Source: Sapria himalayana (Eukaryota > Streptophyta > Magnoliopsida > Malpighiales > Rafflesiaceae). From it: 64,000 nt of DNA. Position numbers and translations under genes: made by a program. The stretch covers positions 20,218 through 84,217 of the forward strand of contig JAREIK010012363.1 in assembly GCA_029783825.1 (NCBI GenBank), given 5' to 3'. Under the pieces are notes generated by a model that saw only the letters and a program-made list of their open reading frames with translations, was not told the origin of the DNA and made no database searches. This document shows, one piece after another, positions 14,101-25,200 of the stretch. Positions within the stretch are counted from its first letter, which is position 1, and every line of letters begins with the position of its first letter.

Positions 14101-14957
14101 TTGTGTTTAGTGATCTAAGTGTTTATTCCTTTAGTGATTTATAGTTTTTATTTAAAGAATGAAAAAACAAAAAATTTAATTTTTTGTTTTTTTAAATTTT
14201 TGAAAGTTATAATCTTTAATGAAATATAAAATATTTAAATTATATTTATCTCACTAATAATTTATTTTGTAATTAATATTTTTATAAAAATAAACCAATA
14301 AATAATTAAAATAAAAATTTAAAATTATACTGAATAAAAATTAAAATGCGAGTTATGATTTTTTATTAATGTATACCAGTTTAATGGTTTTGAGATTTAA
14401 AATTTTATGAAATGTGAATGCAATATTTAGTTATAATAATATTAATAATCATACATCATATAAATTCAATATAAATAATTTTATTCATAGTTATTATACT
14501 AATGATCAAAAATTAAATTAATAAACTATTAATAATAAGATAGATGTTAATTAAAATATATTTACAAAACCCAATTTGATTCAAAATTAAAGTATTATAT
14601 ATTATTGAATAATATTTTTTATTTTTTATATTTTACTTCTTTTATAAGCGTATATATATTTTTTGATTAAAATTAAATTATTTAAATTATATTTGTCTTA
14701 GTCATAATTTATTTTGTAATAAATATTTCTATAAAAATAAACTAAAAATAATTAAATGAATATTTAAAATTATAATAAATAGAAATAAAAATTAGATTTA
14801 TTAATTATTATGTATTATATAGTGGTTTAATGGATTATTTACTTAGGTATTATGGAGATTAGGAGTATACTGATTTAATCACCTATGCATTTACTAGTTT
14901 ATAGGTTTTATTTAAAAAATAAAATAACAAAAAATCTATTTATATTATTTTTTGATA

Positions 14958-14983
14958 TTTTCAAAGGTTATAACCTTTGAAAA
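14958..14983. repeat. Perfect 26-bp palindrome, standard form
   Basis: Exact match to the common core with TTTT and AAAA flanks, in an H monomer immediately upstream of insert copy 1. Confidence 0.97.
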
Positions 14984-15533
14984 TATAGTAATTTTTAAAT
15001 TTTTTTCAAAAGCGAATTCAATATTTAGTTATAATAATCATTATATTTATATATCATATAAATTCAATATAAACAATTTTAGTGATTAATATTCTAATAA
15101 TGATCAAAAAATAAATTAATAATCTATTATTAATAAGATAGATATCAATTAAAATATTATTACAAAACATAAAATGATTCATAAAAAAACCAAAATATAT
15201 TACTATATAATAATTTTTTTTTTGTAATTTTTTTTATTTTAAAAATTTTATCTATATTTTTTTGATTAAAAATAATTTACATAACTTATATTTGTCTAAC
15301 TCATAATTTATTTTTTAATTAATATTTATATAATAATAAACAAATAAATAATTAAAATGAACATTTAAAATTATAATGAAAAAAATGAGATTTATTATTT
15401 ATTATTTAGGGTATACCAGTTTAATTTAAATTAGATCTGTCTCGCTAATAATTTATTTGTAATTAATATTTCTATAAAAATAAACTGATAAATAATTAAA
15501 ATAAAAATTAAAATTATACTGAATAATTAAAAT

Positions 15534-17656
15534 TGTTCCTCTCTCAACTCTAGAATGATTGCTAAAGCTCTAAACAAAATAATATAAGCTTTTACTTTAT
15601 ATCTATTATGTCTCATCATATTTGATGTTAAATCACTCAGCTATCAAAGGTAATTTGACTCATGTACGCTAACAGACTAAACCAAAGTTGTACCCCTATG
15701 TGTTGAAATAGCTATTTGTTGAAGATGCTATTTATATTGATTATTGTAATTTCTTATAAAATATATCTCAAGCACACACTCAAAGCAATTTTTTTAAAAC
15801 ATAGTTCACTTCTAAAATAATAACCAACTTGTAGGCTATTAGGACAAACTAGCTCCGGGGCGGTTTGAGCAGGGCAAGAAGCACTGACTCTCTTTCAATC
15901 AGAATCAAAAAATTTATTATATTGGCATGTCTATGTAAAGATAAAATGCATAAGCTATAGTCATATCCAATACTGTGACCCAGTATTATAGTGATTAAAT
16001 ATGTATTCATGATCATTCTTAGTGACATAACAATATGTTCAACAGAGAGACACAAGTTATGGCATATTCTCATCGATATGATTTTGTGTTCTAGAGACAA
16101 AATATTCAGTCATGACCATTGCTAATGCTACAATAATCTAAATCAAGAAATAGACTAAATTTATAACTCACCCCTTGAGTCATGACATTGTGCTACATAT
16201 ACAAAAATATAAATCTGTGACATTCTTAAAAGTTTTGAATTTCTATTTAAATTTAACACATAGTCATTTGATTATAAAAGTGGAAAACATGAGATTTTGG
16301 ATTTAGGGTTTTTGGATTAGGGTTATAGTTTATGGTTTCAGGTTTAGGATTTAAAGGTTAGGGTTTATGGTTTTTTTTGTTTTTTTTGTAAAAAATGCAC
16401 TTTATTTATCATTTAAGCACACAACTTACAATAGACTAAAAAGCTGACTAATTTAGGCCAGCACACCAAATCCTATGCACCTTAATGATTCTATGCATAA
16501 AATACATAAAAAAACATAATGCCTAATAATTCCAAGCGTACGAATACAGCTAAAATCACTTGGCATTCCCGCACTTCAGAGTTGGCATTGAGTAATTATG
16601 CGCACTACGTCCTTTCCATTCGGATTTTTCAAAGCCTTTTGGAGGAACCTGAATGGTGCACAATATTAAAACTATGCAAATATAAGATTGTGCATGTCTG
16701 TGACATGCAGCATCAAATGTTTGCCTATGTAATTTCTATGCAAAGAAATACATGTAAAACTGTATATCTTGTGTTAGAATATCTCTACGGCACTTTGTAA
16801 ATTCATTCTCACCTCTGCATTCCACATTCTTTTGCTCCAATGATCCTTAAAAGAGTATATCTTGGGTTAGAATGCTTCCTCCTCGAGTTCCAAGAAGTGG
16901 CTGTATCTTGCACCGACAAAATATCAAAAATTATGCATGCATCGGTGTGCATGTGTAATGAGGCCCATCTGATAGTCTAATTATCTACCCATACAACCAA
17001 GCTAGAATACATGTAAAATTACAAAATCTATAAAGATGGGTCTTCTGCTCCCGGGAGAGTAGCATCGCTTGATGTGTATTTACAAAATGCATTAGTGGGC
17101 CCCACTTAGAGATACTCATGGGTCCAGTTGCCCTCATTGCATGCTACATAGAGAACAGACAAAATTGTGTGTGTGAGTATGTCATGATCTATCTCTACAA
17201 GTACATGGTGCATATAAAGTCCAAAATACAAATAAGACAAAAACATAAACTACATGTTTGAATCTTTACCTCCCATGTGGCTGGTCTGGACTCCATTGCA
17301 TACTAGCCCTGCTTGGTGATGGTTCGGATTTTGCTGGCTCTCCAATTAATCACAAATTACCCACTACTCCCGTTGGGCGATGGTTGGGTGGACCTCTATG
17401 CTGCCGGATAGGGCTAGTGGGACCCACTCCTAGCTACTCCTGGGTTTACTTCCGACCACTTTGCTCGGTCACATCAGTTGTCTGAATGTTATCATCCCAG
17501 CTTGCTAGCAGGGGCCTCTACAAGCTGGCGGCCCTTACTTCTAGCTGCTTTCAGGAATTGCTAGCCCTTCTAAATGCTACACCAAATTGGACAAGAATAT
17601 GTGCACGTGTGCACTGTGGTCCGTCGCTATGTGTGAGTGGTGCAGTAGTATCAGGG
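15534..17656 (+). other. Co-amplified non-satellite insert, copy 1
   Basis: The composition changes abruptly from about 85% A/T to mixed sequence at GTTCCTCTCTC and returns to array at TATCAGGG. From about 17,250 to the end it is close to 50% G+C. The same segment with the same two junctions occurs at 34,961-37,437, and its left part is inverted at 48,550-49,024. The left junction is in the E monomer tail (ACTGAATAATTAAA). The right junction falls inside an 8-mer block. I find no terminal inverted repeats, no target duplication and no recognisable protein domain. Compared with copy 2, this copy lacks about 340 bp at the point after GGCATGTCTA (about 15,934). Because the inverted third copy keeps that sequence, copy 1 carries the deletion. 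Short open frames at 15,849-16,100 (minus), 16,519-16,800, 17,258-17,485 and 17,486-17,677 (plus) show no known domain and are not consistently kept in copy 2. Origin unknown; it is probably captured genomic DNA. Confidence 0.85.
16298..16370 (+). repeat. Degenerate telomere-like TTTAGGG tract in insert copy 1
   Basis: Several TTAGGG/TTTAGG words are interspersed with GTTTATGG over about 70 bp, just before a T-rich run. The spacing is irregular, so this is an interstitial remnant and not a functional telomere. The matching tract in copy 2 is at 36,058-36,134. Confidence 0.6.
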
Positions 17657-20620
17657 TTAAAAAGTTTAGTAATTTAAGTATTTAGGTATTTTGTGGTTTA
17701 TAGGTTTTAATTAAATAATTAAATAACAAAAAGATATTTTTATGATATTTTCTAATTTTCAAGGTTATAACCATTGAAAATATTATAATTTTTAATTTTT
17801 TTTCAAATGGTAAGATAATATTTAATTATAATAATCATAAAAATAAAATATCATGTAAATTCAATATAAAGAATTTTATTGATCGATATTATAATACTGA
17901 TCATAAAATAGATTAATAAACTATTATTAATAAGATAGATATTAATTAATATATATTTGCAAAACATAAAACGATTCAAAATCAAAGTAAAATATCTTAC
18001 GAAATAATAATTTTTTATTTTTAAATTTTTTATTATTTTTATAAGCTTATTAATTTTTTTGATGAAGATAAATTATTTAAATTATATTTGTTTCATTCAT
18101 AATTTTATTTTGCAATTAATATTTCTATAAAAATAAATTAATAAATAATTAAAATGAATATTAGAATTATAATGAATACAAATAAAAATGAGATTTATTA
18201 TTAATTATTTAGGGTATACCGGATTAATGGTTTAAGTATTTAGAAGTTTAGTAGTTTACTGATTTAAGTGTCTAGGCATTTAGTAGTTTATATGTTTTAT
18301 TTAAATAATGAAATAATAAAAAAAAAATTTCAAATTTTTTAACAATTTTGAAGGTTATAACCTTTATAAATATAATAATTTTTAAATTTTTTTCAAATAT
18401 GAATACAATATTTAGTTATGATAAACTTAATAATTATATATCATGTAAATTAAAAATAAACAATTTTATTGATAGATATTAATAAACTAAATATAAATAT
18501 AAATATAATAATGATCAAAAAATTAGTTAATAAACTATTATTTATTGATAGATATTTATATATTATTTATAAATACTTAAACCTTTAAAGATGGTTTAAA
18601 TTTTTAAGTATTTAATGGTTTTGGCATTTTGGGGTTTAGGAGTTTAATGATTTAAATATTTAGGCATTTAGTAGTTTATAGGTTTTATATAAATAATAAA
18701 ATAACAAAAAATTTATTTTTGTGATTTTATCTCATTTTCAAAGATGATAACCTTTAAAAATATAATAATTTTTAAATTATTTTCAAATGTAAATATAATA
18801 TTTAGTTATAATAATCTTTAAAATTATATATCATGTAAATTCAATATAAAGAATTTTATTGATAAATATTCTAATGATGATCAAAAAATAAATTAATAAT
18901 CTATTATTAGCAAGATATATATCAATTATAATATAATTACAAAACCTAAAATGATTTAGAAGCAAAGCAAGATATATTATTATATAATAATTTATTGTTT
19001 TGAAAATTTTTTTTCTTTTAAAAAGGTTATTTATAATTTTTTGATAAAAAATAATTTATATAAATTATTTTTGTCCGGCTCAATTTATTTTGTAATTAAT
19101 ATTTATATATAAATAAACAAATAAATAATTAAAATAAAAATTTAAAATTATTCTGAATAAAAATTAAAATGAGATTTATGAATTATTATTAATGTTTACC
19201 AGTTTAATGGTTTAAGTATTTAGAGGTTTTATCATTTACGATTTTAGTGATTTATGTTTTTAGGCATTTAGTGGTTTATAGGTTTTATTTAAACAATGAA
19301 ATAACAATAAAAATATTTTTGATATTTTTTCACATTTTCAATGGTTATAACCTTCGAAAATATAATAATTTTAATTTTTTTTAAAAATGTGAATACAATA
19401 TTTAGTAATAATAATCATATTAATTATATATAATACAAACTAATTATATACAATTTTATTGATAGATATGATATCAATTATCAAAAAATAAATTAATATT
19501 CTATTATTAATATTATAGATATAAATTAAAATATAATTAAAAAACCTAAAATTATTCAAAAACAATGTAAAATTTATTACTAAATAATAATTTTTGTTTT
19601 TAATTTTTTACTTCTTTTTATAAGCGTGTATATTTATTTGATGAAAAATAAATTATTTAAATTATATTTGTATCACTCATAATTTATTTTGTAATTAATA
19701 TTTCAATATATTATTTAAATTATTTTTAAGGTTTACGAGTTTAAATTTATTATTATTTAGGGGCTTAGGGATTTAGGAGTTTAAAGATTTATGTGTTTAA
19801 GAATTTAATGGTTTATAAGTTTTATTTAAACAATGATATAACAAAAAATTTATTTTTGTTATTTTTTATAATTTTTGAAGGTTATAACCTTTGAAAATAT
19901 AACAATTGTTAAATTTTTTTTATATGTGAATACTATATTTAGTTATGATAATCTTAATAATTATATATCATGTAAATTCAATATAAACAATTATATTGAT
20001 AGATATTATATTAATGATCAAAAAATAAATTAATAAACTATTATTAATAAGAAAGAGTTTATTTAAAATATATTTGCAAAACATAAATTTATTCAAAATC
20101 AAATTAAAATATATTACTAAATAATAATTTATTTGATGTTTTGCTTCTTTTTATATGTTTATATTTTTTTTATTAAAATTAAATTATGTAAATTATATTT
20201 GTCTTCCTCATAATTTATTTTTAATTTATAATTCTATAAAAATAAACTAAAAAATAATTAAAATGAATATATAAAACTATAATGAATACAAGTAAAATAG
20301 AGATTTATTATTTATTATTCAGGATATACTACTTTAATGGTTTAAGTATTTAGGTGTTTAGGAGTTTAGTGATTTAAGTGTTTAGGCCTTTAGTGATTTA
20401 TAGTTTTTATTTAAAGAATGAAAAAATAAAAAATTTAATTTTTTGATTTTTTTAAATTTTTGAAGGTTATAAATTTTGAGATTATAATAATTTTTAATTT
20501 TTTTTAATGTGAATATAATATTCAGTAAAAATAAACTTAATAATTATATATAATTTAAACTCAATATAAATAATTTTATTAAAAGATATTATAATAATAT
20601 CTATTAATAAAATATTATAA

Positions 20621-20671
20621 ATTTATAATAGATATTATAATAAACTTTATAAATTTATAATAGATATTATA
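20621..20671 (+). repeat. Local 32-bp tandem duplication
   Basis: The word ATTTATAATAGATATTATA starts at 20,621 and again at 20,653 within an A/T-only stretch. I see no counterpart in other monomers, so it is a private slippage or repair product. Confidence 0.75.
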
Positions 20672-21044
20672 AATTTATAAACTATTAATATTAAGATAGA
20701 TATTATTTAAAAAATATTTACAAAACCCAAATTGATTCAAAATTAAAGTAACTTATATTACTTGATAATAATTTTTAATTTTTAAATTTATAATTCTTTT
20801 ATAAGCATATATTTTTATTAGATAAATAATATATTATTTAAATTATATTTGTCTCACTCATAATTTATTTTGTAATAAATATTTCTAAATAAATACACTA
20901 ATAAATAATTAAAATGAATATTTAAAAATATAATAAATAGCAATAAAAAATAGATTTATTAGGTATTAAGTAGTATTTAGAGGTTTAATGGTTTATGTAT
21001 TTAGGCACTACGGGGTTTAGAAGTTTACTGATTTAACTTTATAT

Positions 21045-21052
21045 GCATTTAG
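21045..21052 (+). repeat. hAT 5' target-site duplication GCATTTAG, copy 1
   Basis: Eight bases immediately outside the terminus TAGGGCTATTCACGGGAC. Eight bp is the hAT target-duplication length. The same octamer precedes copy 2 at 45,144, and its reverse complement with one mismatch borders the 3' terminus of copy 3 at 61,706. The site lies in the array's 8-mer block. Confidence 0.85.
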
Positions 21053-21177
21053 TAGGGCTATTCACGGGACTCGGAGATTCGCGACCCGACCCGAAGTCTT
21101 GTCCCGAAAAAATCAGGACTAAGAAAAATCCGTTGACTTTGACTTATCCCATCCTGTTTTGTCACATATTTTTTCTT

Positions 21178-21215
21178 TTGGGATGGTTACGGATCTTAAG
21201 CAATAACCATCCCAA
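21178..21215. promoter_or_regulatory. Subterminal inverted repeat in hAT copy 1
   Basis: TTGGGATGGTTA at 21,178-21,189 pairs perfectly with TAACCATCCCAA at 21,204-21,215 across a 14-bp loop. Another CCATCCC follows. GGGATGG also appears twice near the 3' terminus of copy 3. Subterminal repeats of this kind bind transposase in Ac and other hAT elements, so this is a candidate binding site. That role is inferred. Confidence 0.6.
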
Positions 21216-21641
21216 GAACCATCCCATCCTAAAAAACCGATACTAAAAGCAAAAATATATATATATAACATGAAGATGCCACCAATTCCGCTACTGCCCA
21301 TCTAATTCCGACGCACCTATTGCTGTTCCGACGAGTTCCAAGTCACCTCACGCCGTTCCAGCCGTGATCAGTTAGGTACAGCTCTTGTCCGTCGCACATC
21401 TGGTTGCCTCTACCGTGTCTTAGATGCCACCAGCCTTTTGGTTTGTTTTTCTAATGAGAATTGAGTTATTAATAATTATTATTATGTGTCTCAGTCAGTT
21501 TTGTTGAGAATCGGTTGTGGTGTTGTGGTTGGGCCGAATGAGTGGGCTGAATGTGTTACATTATGTTTTATAGAGCTTACTTGTTTGAAATATTTATATG
21601 TATTTATGCTTAACATATCATATTAATTAATGGCAATGCAG

Positions 21642-22290
21642 ATGGCACAATCCAGTGGTAAATGAAAAAAACAATAAATTGAAGATGATCACATCTCCAA
21701 TGATCAAAGTACTTGTAAATCCAATCATCATCCTTTCACAAACCCTTCTATTGTTACGGTAGGTTCTTCAATTCCAATTGTAAAATAAAGTCAAGGTACA
21801 TATGAACCTCAAGCTCATAAAAAGTATAAGTCTGCTATTTGGGAAACTTATAAGATATTAGTTGATTCAGAGGGAAATGAATCGTATGATAGCTTGTATA
21901 TGGTCTAGTAAAGAATAATTGGCAAAAAGTGATCAAGGTACTTCGGGTTTAGGGAAATACTTGTAGGAAATTTTCACACAAAAAAGAATTAATAGAAGCT
22001 CACAAAGGTAAAGACAAGTCACAATCTTTGTTGTGTTTCACTAATGGTACTAGTTCAGAGGATAACAAATTAACTTGTTGGCAATTTGATCAACAACTAG
22101 TTAGGGAGGCTTTGGTGAAAATGATCATAAAAGATGAATTGCATTTTTTTTTGTTGAGAGGGATGAGTTTAAGGAGTTTTGTGAAGTTAGTGTGCCTCAA
22201 TTTAAAATTCCATCTAGGCACTATATGTTGAGAGATTATTTTTCTTTCTTTGTGAAGGAAAAGAAGAAATTATTTGATAGCATATCATCT
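21642..22290 (+). pseudogene. hAT transposase N-terminal remnant, copy 1
   Basis: The probable start ATG at 21,642 follows GCAATGCAG, which looks like a 3' splice site, so an untranslated first exon and intron upstream are possible. The translated stretch begins MAQSSGK and runs through a polar leader to HKKYKSAIWETYKILVDSEG, the beginning of a BED-type zinc-finger region. Stops follow early (TGA and TAA within the first 20 codons), and there are frameshifts around the C-x2-C. A further conserved piece reads LVREALVKMIIKDELHF at about 22,100-22,150, after which the frame is lost again. Plant hAT transposases are usually 600-700 residues. Only about the first third is represented, so no activity is possible. 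Confidence 0.88.
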
Positions 22291-25200
22291 CATTATTTTC
22301 AAAGATGATAACCTTTAAAAATATAATAATTTTTAAATTATTTTCAAATGTAAATATAATATTTAGTTATAATAATCATTATATATATATATATATCATG
22401 TAAATTCAATATAAATAATTTTATTGATAAATATTCTAATAATTATAAAAAAATAAATTAATAATCTATTATTAATAAGATAAATATCCATTAAAATATA
22501 ATTACATAACATAAAATGGTTCAGAAGCAAAGCAAAATATATTACTATATAATAATTTTTTGTTTTGAATTTTTTTTTTCTTTTAAAAAGTTTGTATAAT
22601 ATTTTTGATGAAAAATAATTTATATACATTATATTTGTCTAACTTAATTTATTCTGTAATTAATATATTTATAAAAATAAACAAATCAATAATTAAAAAG
22701 AATATTTAAAATTAAATTAAAAAAAGAGATTTATTATTTATTAATTATTATTTTGAGATACCGGTTTAATTTAAATTAGACATTTCTCATTAATAATTTA
22801 TTTTGTAATTAATATTTCTATAAAAATAAACTGATAAATATTTTAAATAAAAATTTAAAATTATACTGAAAAAAATTTAAAATGAGATTTATGATTTATT
22901 ATTGTTGTATACCAGTTTAATGTATTAAGTATTTACATGTGTTTTCATTTAGGATTTTAGCGATTTATGTTTTTAGGCTTTTAGTGGTCTATACGTTTTA
23001 TTTAAAAAGATAAAATATGAAACAAAATTTCTATAATTTTTTCTCATTTTCATAGGTTTAACCTTTGAAAATATAATAATAATAATTTTTTTTTGAAATG
23101 TGAATACAATACTTAGTTATAATAATATTAATAATTATATATCATATAAATTAAATATAATTAATTTTATTTATATATATTATAATAATGATCAAAATTA
23201 AATTTATAAACTATTGATATTAAGATAAATATTAATTAAAAAATAATTACAAAACCAAAATTGATTCAAAATTATAGTAAAATATATTTCTGTATAACAA
23301 TTTTTAATTTTTAAATTTTTACTTTTTTTATTAGCATATATATTTTTTAAATTATATTTCTCGCACTCATAATTTATTTTGTGATAAATATTTATACAAA
23401 AATAAACTAATAAATAATTAAAATGAATTTTTAAAATTATAATAAATAGAATTAAAAATTAGATTTATTAATTATTAAGTAGTATATAGCGGTTTAATGG
23501 TTTAGGTATTTTGACATTACGGGGTTTAGGACTTTACTGATTTAACAATTTATGGATTTAAAGGTTTATAGGTGTTATTTAAAAAAATATCAAAAAATTT
23601 ATTTTTTGATATTTTCAAAGGTTATAACGTTTGAAAATATAATATTTTTTAATAAATTTTTCAAAAGTGAATATAATATTTAGTTATAATAATCATGATG
23701 TTTATATATCATATAAATTCAATATAAATAATTTTATTGATATATATTCTAATAATGATAAAAAATAAATTAATAAACAATTATTAATAAGATAGATATC
23801 AATTAAAATATAATTACAAAACCTAGGATGATTCAGAAGGATAGTAAAATATATTACTATATAATAAATTTTAGTTTTGAAATTTTTTATTCTTTTTATA
23901 ATTTTATCTATATTTTTCAATTAAAAATAATTTATATAAATTATATATTTCTAACTCATAATTTATTTTGTAATTAATATTTATATAAAAATAAACGAAT
24001 AAATAATTAAAATGAATATTTTAAATTATAATGAAAATAATAATATTGTGATTTATTATTTATTATTTAGGGTATACTAGTTTAAAAGGATTATCCTTTT
24101 AGGATATTTGAGATTTAGGAGTTATTGATTTAAGGCTTTAGACATTTAGTGGTTTATAGGATTTATTTAAATAATGAAATAACAACAAAATTATTTTTGA
24201 TATTTTCTCACCTTGGAAAATACAATAATTTCAAAATTATTTAAAAATGTAAATACAATATTTTCTAATAATAATCATTATAATTATATATAATATAAAC
24301 TAAATATAAAGAATTTTATTGATAGATACTAAACCAATTATCAAAAAATAAATTAATATGTTATTATTAATATGATAGATATAAATTAAAATATAATTGC
24401 AAAACCTAAAATTATTCAAAATCAAAGTAAAATTTATCACTAAATAATAATTTTTGTTTCTTTTGTTTTTGCTTCTTTTTATAAGCTTATATATTTTTTT
24501 GATGAAAAATAAATTATTTAAATTAAATTTGGATCACTCATAATTTATTTTGTAATTAATACTTTAATAAATTATTTAAATTATAATTAAGGTTTACGAG
24601 TTTAAAGATTTAAGTATTTAGGGGCTTTTATGTTAAGGAGTTTAGAGATTTAAGTGTTTAGGGATTTAGTTGTTTATAACTTTTATTTAAACAATGATAT
24701 AACATAAAATTTATTTTTATTATTTTTTCTAATTTTTAAAGGTTATATCCTTTGAAAAAAATATAATTTTTATATTTTTTTCAAATGTAAATATAATATT
24801 TATTTATAATAATCTTCATAAATAATAGTCATTTAAATTCAATATAAATAATCAAATTACTAGATATTATAATAATGATTAATAAATAAATTAATAAACA
24901 CTTATTAATAAGATAGATATTTTTTAAATTATATTTGTAAAATCTAAATTTATTCAAAATCAAAGTAAAATATATTACTTAATAATAATTTTTTTAATGT
25001 TTTGCTTTTTTTATAACTTTATTTTATTGTTATTATAAATAAATATTTTAAATTAATTTGTCTTACTCATAATTTATTTTGTAATTTATAATTCTATAAT
25101 AATAAACTAATAAATAAGTAAAATAATTATTTAAAATTATAATGAATACAAATAAAAGTGAGATTTATTATTTATTATTCAGGATATTCCGGTTTAATGG

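Larger units (their letters stand above)
7798..15533 (+). repeat. AT-rich satellite array, mixed subtypes
   Basis: The array continues with palindromes near 8045, 8648, 9393, 9991, 10583, 11171, 11740, 12340, 13074, 13611 and 14958. Spacings are about 590 bp, except about 720-745 bp where an E monomer carries an extra segment of roughly 145 bp. Recognisable order: H near 8515, E, Z near 9850, G near 10,450, C near 11,040, D near 11,640, F near 12,205, E, K near 13,470, Z near 14,075, then chimeric monomers, H near 14,820 and E. Two deletions remove palindrome regions: one monomer jumps from just after its palindrome to the distal body at about 14,219, and the next skips its palindrome at about 14,398. 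No gene is visible. Confidence 0.93.
17657..21052 (+). repeat. AT-rich satellite array between insert 1 and hAT copy 1
   Basis: The array restarts in the middle of an 8-mer block. Palindromes lie near 17,760, 18,348, 18,735, 19,340 and 19,875. A characteristic chimeric monomer at about 18,475-18,600 jumps from the TGATCA body box straight into a new 8-mer block. The same chimera is found at about 38,255-38,380 and, inverted, at about 47,900-48,030. K near 19,735 and Z near 20,335 follow, then the H-like monomer that hosts the hAT element. A private 32-bp tandem duplication of an ATTTATAATAGATAT word lies at 20,621-20,671. No gene is present. Confidence 0.92.
21053..22290 (+). mobile_element. 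hAT transposon copy 1, 5' part only
   Basis: Starts with terminus TAGGGCTATTCACGGGAC, which matches copy 2 (TAGGGCTACTCATGGGAC) and the 3' terminus of copy 3 (TAGGGGTGCTCATGGGAA). About 590 bp of G+C-richer leader follow. They contain CCCGACCCG, several GGGATGG/CCATCCC words and a short AT run, and then the start of the transposase frame. The element stops at ATCTCATT (about 22,290) and goes straight into satellite sequence that in an intact monomer (18,728) also reads ATCTCATT. The downstream half, with the catalytic core and 3' terminus, is absent. It is non-autonomous and immobile by itself. Confidence 0.93.

Noticed and set aside
1..15533. CRISPR array
   Set aside because: The repeats are about 590-bp monomers and 8-bp units, not 25-40-bp repeats with unique spacers, and no cas-like gene is present.
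15849..16100. Minus-strand 83-codon frame shared with 35,618-35,872 as a conserved gene
   Set aside because: Similarity is explained by the duplicated insert. The C-terminal parts diverge completely because of the deletion in copy 1, and no family is recognised.
16298..16370. True telomere
   Set aside because: The TTTAGGG words are few, degenerate and irregularly spaced, and they are embedded in an internal insert.
16519..16800. 93-codon open frame in insert copy 1 as a gene
   Set aside because: No recognisable domain. The matching region of copy 2 (about 36,280-36,560) is broken by substitutions and indels, so there is no sign of coding constraint.
17258..17677. Two adjacent plus-strand frames in the G+C-rich end of the insert
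   Set aside because: Copy 2 (about 37,040-37,440) does not keep the frames, and the residue composition is not protein-like beyond what G+C-rich DNA gives.
21041..21301. Overlapping frames on both strands at the 5' end of hAT copy 1
   Set aside because: They cover the terminal inverted repeat and subterminal motifs, so they are chance open stretches.
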